From the NCBI RefSeq assembly GCF_000011905.1, contig NC_002936.3:1-64000 (forward strand): 64,000 bases of DNA, given 5' to 3'. This document shows positions 60,960 to 64,000 of the stretch, one piece after another. The stretch is from Dehalococcoides mccartyi 195 (GTDB lineage Bacteria > Chloroflexota > Dehalococcoidia > Dehalococcoidales > Dehalococcoidaceae). Numbering within the stretch: position 1 is the stretch's first letter; every line of letters begins with the position of its first letter. Under the pieces are notes generated by a model, which saw nothing but the letters and a program-made list of their open reading frames with translations, did no database searches and was not told the DNA's origin. The position numbers and the translations under genes were made by a program.

Positions 60960-61803
60960 CGTCAGACACCTCCTTGTCCTGCAGGCTCATCACGTCATCA
61001 TAGAGACCGGCGTCTGCATTGATGCACTCGACCAGTTCCTGCACCTTCGGGTTTCCGCTCTTGAATGCGCCGCTTCCAGAAAGGTTGCGGAGCAGTATCT
61101 TTCGCGCCGCCTTGTACTCATCACCAATGAAGCCCAAACGGAGCAGGAAGCAGCGAAATGCATACTTGTCATTGTCCGTATCTTTTTCCTTTGCGGTAAC
61201 GCGCTTTTGAGTCTTTGCCATCTCGCAAAGCGCTGTGATAAAAAGTGTGTATGCCTTGACCGCGTCTGGGTCGGTGCCGTCCTCAAACCACGGGAACCGT
61301 ACCTTCTCATCAACAATGTCAATGTCGATGTCTTGACATCCGAGAGCCTTGCTTATGAGGCTTTTCTTGCTTTCCACCAACCGCTTGAGATTTTCGAGCG
61401 CAGTGTCGGTAAAGGAGGAGCGGGGCATCTCAATCACCAGCCCGATGCTCTCGTCCGGTACGTCGCTTGCTTGCATGCCATCTTCGCCAACCGGGTCGCG
61501 GTGCTGTCTGCCAAGCCCCAGTTCTTCTGCCTCGGTCATTCTCAAATCCTCGAAGCGCGTTTCCGCTTCAAAGCCCTGCTCGTGCAGCCTCTCGATGAGC
61601 TTTTCGATTTCCTCGCTGTCAGCGCGGTCGTCGAAGCTGATCGTGCCATTCTTGTCGATGGTGAAGTAGTCCACCTCATAGGTGAAGGAAGGAGCGCCTT
61701 TGTACTTTGCAGGGCTGTTCAAAATCTCCGCAATCGCTGTTACGAGCCGCTTGCGGTCGCTGCCGGTCAGGTTGTACCTGAGTTCAAAATCCTTGTTTTT
61801 CAT
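60943..61803 (-). CDS. phage 'virulence-related' protein of unknown function
   Basis: The start is ATG 61803, eight bases after AGGCGG (286 aa). The N-terminus FELRYNLTGSDRKRLV and the segment APSFTYEVDYFTIDKNG match a family often named virulence-related protein in Clostridia phages. The name has no functional proof. The protein is acidic with a helical C-terminal half. Between it and the methyltransferase (61804-61933) I see only a GTACGTAC-type inverted repeat. Confidence 0.75.
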   Translation of the reverse strand: MKNKDFELRYNLTGSDRKRLVTAIAEILNSPAKYKGAPSFTYEVDYFTIDKNGTISFDDRADSEEIEKLIERLHEQGFEAETRFEDLRMTEAEELGLGRQHRDPVGEDGMQASDVPDESIGLVIEMPRSSFTDTALENLKRLVESKKSLISKALGCQDIDIDIVDEKVRFPWFEDGTDPDAVKAYTLFITALCEMAKTQKRVTAKEKDTDNDKYAFRCFLLRLGFIGDEYKAARKILLRNLSGSGAFKSGNPKVQELVECINADAGLYDDVMSLQDKEVSDDEVSK

Positions 61804-61933
61804 AGTGTCTGCCGCCTTTCTTTGAGCCGATGCTTCGGCTTTTGTACGTACATATATCACTCTAAAGCCTGTAAATAGCAAGACAATTCCGCGATGTAAA
61901 TGTACCAAATAGAAGCGGCGGCGCTTGTGTGAT

Positions 61934-63169
61934 TCAGTCCGATTTTACAGCCACTTCAGCGTAGGAGTAGGTCAGTCCGTCACGCTGGACGAATACCTTC
62001 TCCGCCGCACCGACCTGCTCTATATACCGCTTCACGATAACATCGCAGAACTTCTCGTCAAGCTCAATGGTGGCGCAGGAGCGGTCGGCCTGTTCACAGG
62101 CCATGAGCGTGGAGCCTGATCCACCGAAGGGATCGAGTACCAGCGTATTTGTCATGCTGCTGTTCATAATAGGATAAGCCAGCAGCGGGATAGGCTTCAT
62201 TGTCGGGTGGTCGCCATTCTTTTTTGGTTTGTCGAACTCCCAGATGGTCGTTTCCTTGCGCCCACTGTACCACTGATGCTTGCCGCTTTTCTTCCAGCCG
62301 TAGAGCACAGGCTCGTGCTGCCACTGATACGGAGAACGCCCCAGCACCAGCGATTGCTTTTTCCAGATACAGCAACCGGACAAATAAAAACCGGCATCCG
62401 AAAAGGCTCTTCTAAAATTCAGCCCTTCGGTGTCGGAATGGAAAACGTATATGCTGGCGTCATCCGCCATAACCGCCTCGGTGTTCTGGAAAGCTGCCAG
62501 CAGAAAATTGTAAAAAGCATCGTTTGCCATGTTGTCGTTCTTGATTTTTCCGGCGCTGCCTTCGTAGTTTACATTATAAGGCGGGTCTGTGATGACCAGA
62601 TTAGCTTTGCGGTCATCCAAAAGGACGGCGAAGGTTTCTGCTTTGGTGCTGTCTCCGCAGACCAGCCGATGCCGACCGAGTGTCCAGAGGTCGCCGAGCT
62701 TAGTTACCGGCGGCTGCTTGAGCTCCTCATCAACATCAAAATTGTCATCGTGCAGACCATCTTTGATGCTGCTTTTGAATAGGTCATCCAGTTCGGACGG
62801 GTCGAAGCCCGTTAGCGAAACATCGAAATCGGAACCTTGCAAGTCAGCAATGAGCAGCGCCAGCTTATCTTTATCCCAATCGCCGGATATTTTATTGAGC
62901 GCCACATTGAGCGCCTTTTCCTTTGTCTCCGTCAGCTCGACGACGACACACTCCACCTCGGTGATGCCCATATCGATGAGCACCTTCAAACGCTGATGTC
63001 CGCCAACGACACGTCCGGTGGCCTTATTCCAGATGACCGGCTCGACGTATCCGAATTGTTCAATGGAGCGCTTTAGCTTATCGTATTCATTATCACCGGG
63101 CTTCAGGTCTTTACGTGGATTGTAGTCAGACGGGATAAGCTGCTCAATTTTCAGTTTTTCTATCTGCAT
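61934..63169 (-). CDS. ParB-domain DNA methyltransferase fusion
   Basis: The 411-aa protein joins an N-terminal ParB/sulfiredoxin-like domain (IPSDYNPRK, VVGGHQRLKVL, about residues 1-100) to a DNA methyltransferase with DPPY at 195-198 and the SAM motif DPFGGSGST at 346-354, the order of beta-class N6-adenine/N4-cytosine enzymes. Such fusions are typical phage orphan methylases. No restriction gene is adjacent. It overlaps metK by 26 bases. Confidence 0.92.
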   Translation of the reverse strand: MQIEKLKIEQLIPSDYNPRKDLKPGDNEYDKLKRSIEQFGYVEPVIWNKATGRVVGGHQRLKVLIDMGITEVECVVVELTETKEKALNVALNKISGDWDKDKLALLIADLQGSDFDVSLTGFDPSELDDLFKSSIKDGLHDDNFDVDEELKQPPVTKLGDLWTLGRHRLVCGDSTKAETFAVLLDDRKANLVITDPPYNVNYEGSAGKIKNDNMANDAFYNFLLAAFQNTEAVMADDASIYVFHSDTEGLNFRRAFSDAGFYLSGCCIWKKQSLVLGRSPYQWQHEPVLYGWKKSGKHQWYSGRKETTIWEFDKPKKNGDHPTMKPIPLLAYPIMNSSMTNTLVLDPFGGSGSTLMACEQADRSCATIELDEKFCDVIVKRYIEQVGAAEKVFVQRDGLTYSYAEVAVKSD

Positions 63170-64000
63170 ACGCTTCAGCCGCCTTTCTTAGTTCGTTGTA
63201 TAGCCTCATGCTGGTATCCTCCCACGGGAACAAGCAGGAATTGAAGTGCCCGTAAGTCGCGGTGTCCTCGTAGATGGCGTTACGCAAGACCAGCTTTTCG
63301 ATGATTGCCGCCGGACGCAGATTGAACACGGACATCACAATCTCACGCAGAGTCTCGTTGGAAAGAGCGCTCGTGCCAAATGTGTCGATGTCCACAGCCA
63401 CGGGGTCAGCCTTTCCGATGGCATAAGAAAGAGCGACTCCGCATTTATCCGCGAGGCCGCTCCAGACGATATTCTTTGCGATGTACCGCGCCATATAAGC
63501 GCCGCTGCGGTCGACCTTCGTTGGGTCTTTGCCACTGAACGCTCCTCCGCCGTGGAGAGCAAGCCCTCCGTAGGTGTCCACCATCATCTTTCGACCAGTC
63601 AAGCCAGTGTCAGCAGCGGGACCGCCCTCAACAAATCTGCCGGAGGGATTGACGAAGATTTCAGTATCATCATCAAACGGGAAGTCCTCAAAGCACTGCC
63701 AGAGAACATTCTGCTTGATATCCGAATAAAGCTGCTCCTGTGTCTTACTGGCTTCATGCTGAACGGAAACCACGATTGTTTTTACACGCTTCGGCTTTTC
63801 ATCCTCGTATTCGACCGTGACCTGCGCCTTGCCGTCCGGCAGAATGCCTTTCACGATTTTATCCTTGCGGACGGTATCTACGCGTTTACAGATACGATGC
63901 GCCAGCACCAGAGGGAGCGGCAGCATCTCGCGGGTTTCGTTGGTGGCGTAACCGTAAACGGTGCCTTGATCGCCAGCGCCGATGGAAGCATAACGTTCCT
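63144..64000 (-). CDS. metK: S-adenosylmethionine synthetase (phage-type), cut by window end
   Basis: MetK makes SAM from Met and ATP. The visible part carries ASIGAGDQGTVYGYATNE, PLPLVLAHRI, the loop GGGAFSGKDPTKVDRSGAY and VEGGPAADTGLTGRKMMVD; the 5' end lies beyond 64000. Placed just before a DNA methyltransferase, it would raise the methyl-donor supply for phage DNA. Base use is unlike the Dehalococcoides genes and close to Clostridia. Confidence 0.93.
   Translation of the reverse strand, partial: ERYASIGAGDQGTVYGYATNETREMLPLPLVLAHRICKRVDTVRKDKIVKGILPDGKAQVTVEYEDEKPKRVKTIVVSVQHEASKTQEQLYSDIKQNVLWQCFEDFPFDDDTEIFVNPSGRFVEGGPAADTGLTGRKMMVDTYGGLALHGGGAFSGKDPTKVDRSGAYMARYIAKNIVWSGLADKCGVALSYAIGKADPVAVDIDTFGTSALSNETLREIVMSVFNLRPAAIIEKLVLRNAIYEDTATYGHFNSCLFPWEDTSMRLYNELRKAAEAYADRKTEN

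Noticed and set aside
60919-61878. A 319-codon plus-strand ORF opposite the virulence-related gene
   Set aside because: It is the antisense shadow of a gene with recognisable family motifs on the minus strand; long antisense frames are expected at this base composition.

Overview
The window reads as the replication-origin end of a Dehalococcoides mccartyi-type chromosome (Chloroflexota). The reasons are the gene order dnaA-obgE-nadD-gyrB-rel-hisS, a 23S-5S rRNA unit with no 16S gene, many TTG/GTG starts, and very tight packing with overlapping stops and starts. The strain cannot be named from this sequence.

Layout. 1-13.9 kb: dnaA, an AT-rich repeat-bearing gap that is the best oriC candidate, then obgE, nadD, gyrB, rel, hisS, a saccharopine-dehydrogenase-like gene, plsY, ilvE, DUF951 and dinB. 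13.9-20.8 kb: pyrF, two DUF2807 proteins (the second a lipoprotein), folC, a SWIM zinc-finger gene with a small partner, dtd, a Fur regulator, and a divergent membrane-protein/PH-domain pair. 20.8-23.9 kb: an unlisted 46-aa gene and the DNA-uptake pair comEA-comEC. 24-29.7 kb: a potassium-uptake block (three TrkA/RCK proteins, TrkH, a universal stress protein) and a CDF zinc exporter. 29.9-34.8 kb: phosphate transport (DUF47-Pit), gmk-remA, and the NfnAB-type ferredoxin:NADP oxidoreductase. 35-47.4 kb: a methyltransferase broken by a one-base frameshift, a superinfection-immunity-like membrane protein, a YchF-like GTPase with an altered P-loop, holA, a ROK kinase, alaS-ruvX-tgt and an iron-type alcohol dehydrogenase. 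47.5-50.9 kb: 23S and 5S rRNA. 51-57.7 kb: clpC, radA, ispD, ispF, cysS.

57.7-64 kb is a mobile region. tRNA-Ala(GGC) is overlapped on the opposite strand by the 3' end of a large serine recombinase. The recombinase is coupled to an HTH protein of unknown function. Beyond about 60.55 kb the base and codon usage change, and a minus-strand cassette typical of Clostridia phages begins: MetK (cut by the window end), a ParB-methyltransferase fusion, a phage 'virulence-related' protein, DUF4314 and DUF5049. A short leaderless host-like ORF runs into the cassette and seems truncated by it.

Most unusual points: (i) DnaA has lost the DHTTV DNA-contact motif (it reads SASTV), and the gap next to dnaA holds repeats of a non-classical TTATCGAAA-like box, which suggests co-evolution of initiator and origin; (ii) several genes have a -10 element exactly six bases before ATG and no Shine-Dalgarno, a leaderless class; (iii) ruvX and folC appear to start at ATA and CTG; (iv) the foreign methylation cassette sits behind a recombinase whose C-terminus is encoded by the complement of a host tRNA.
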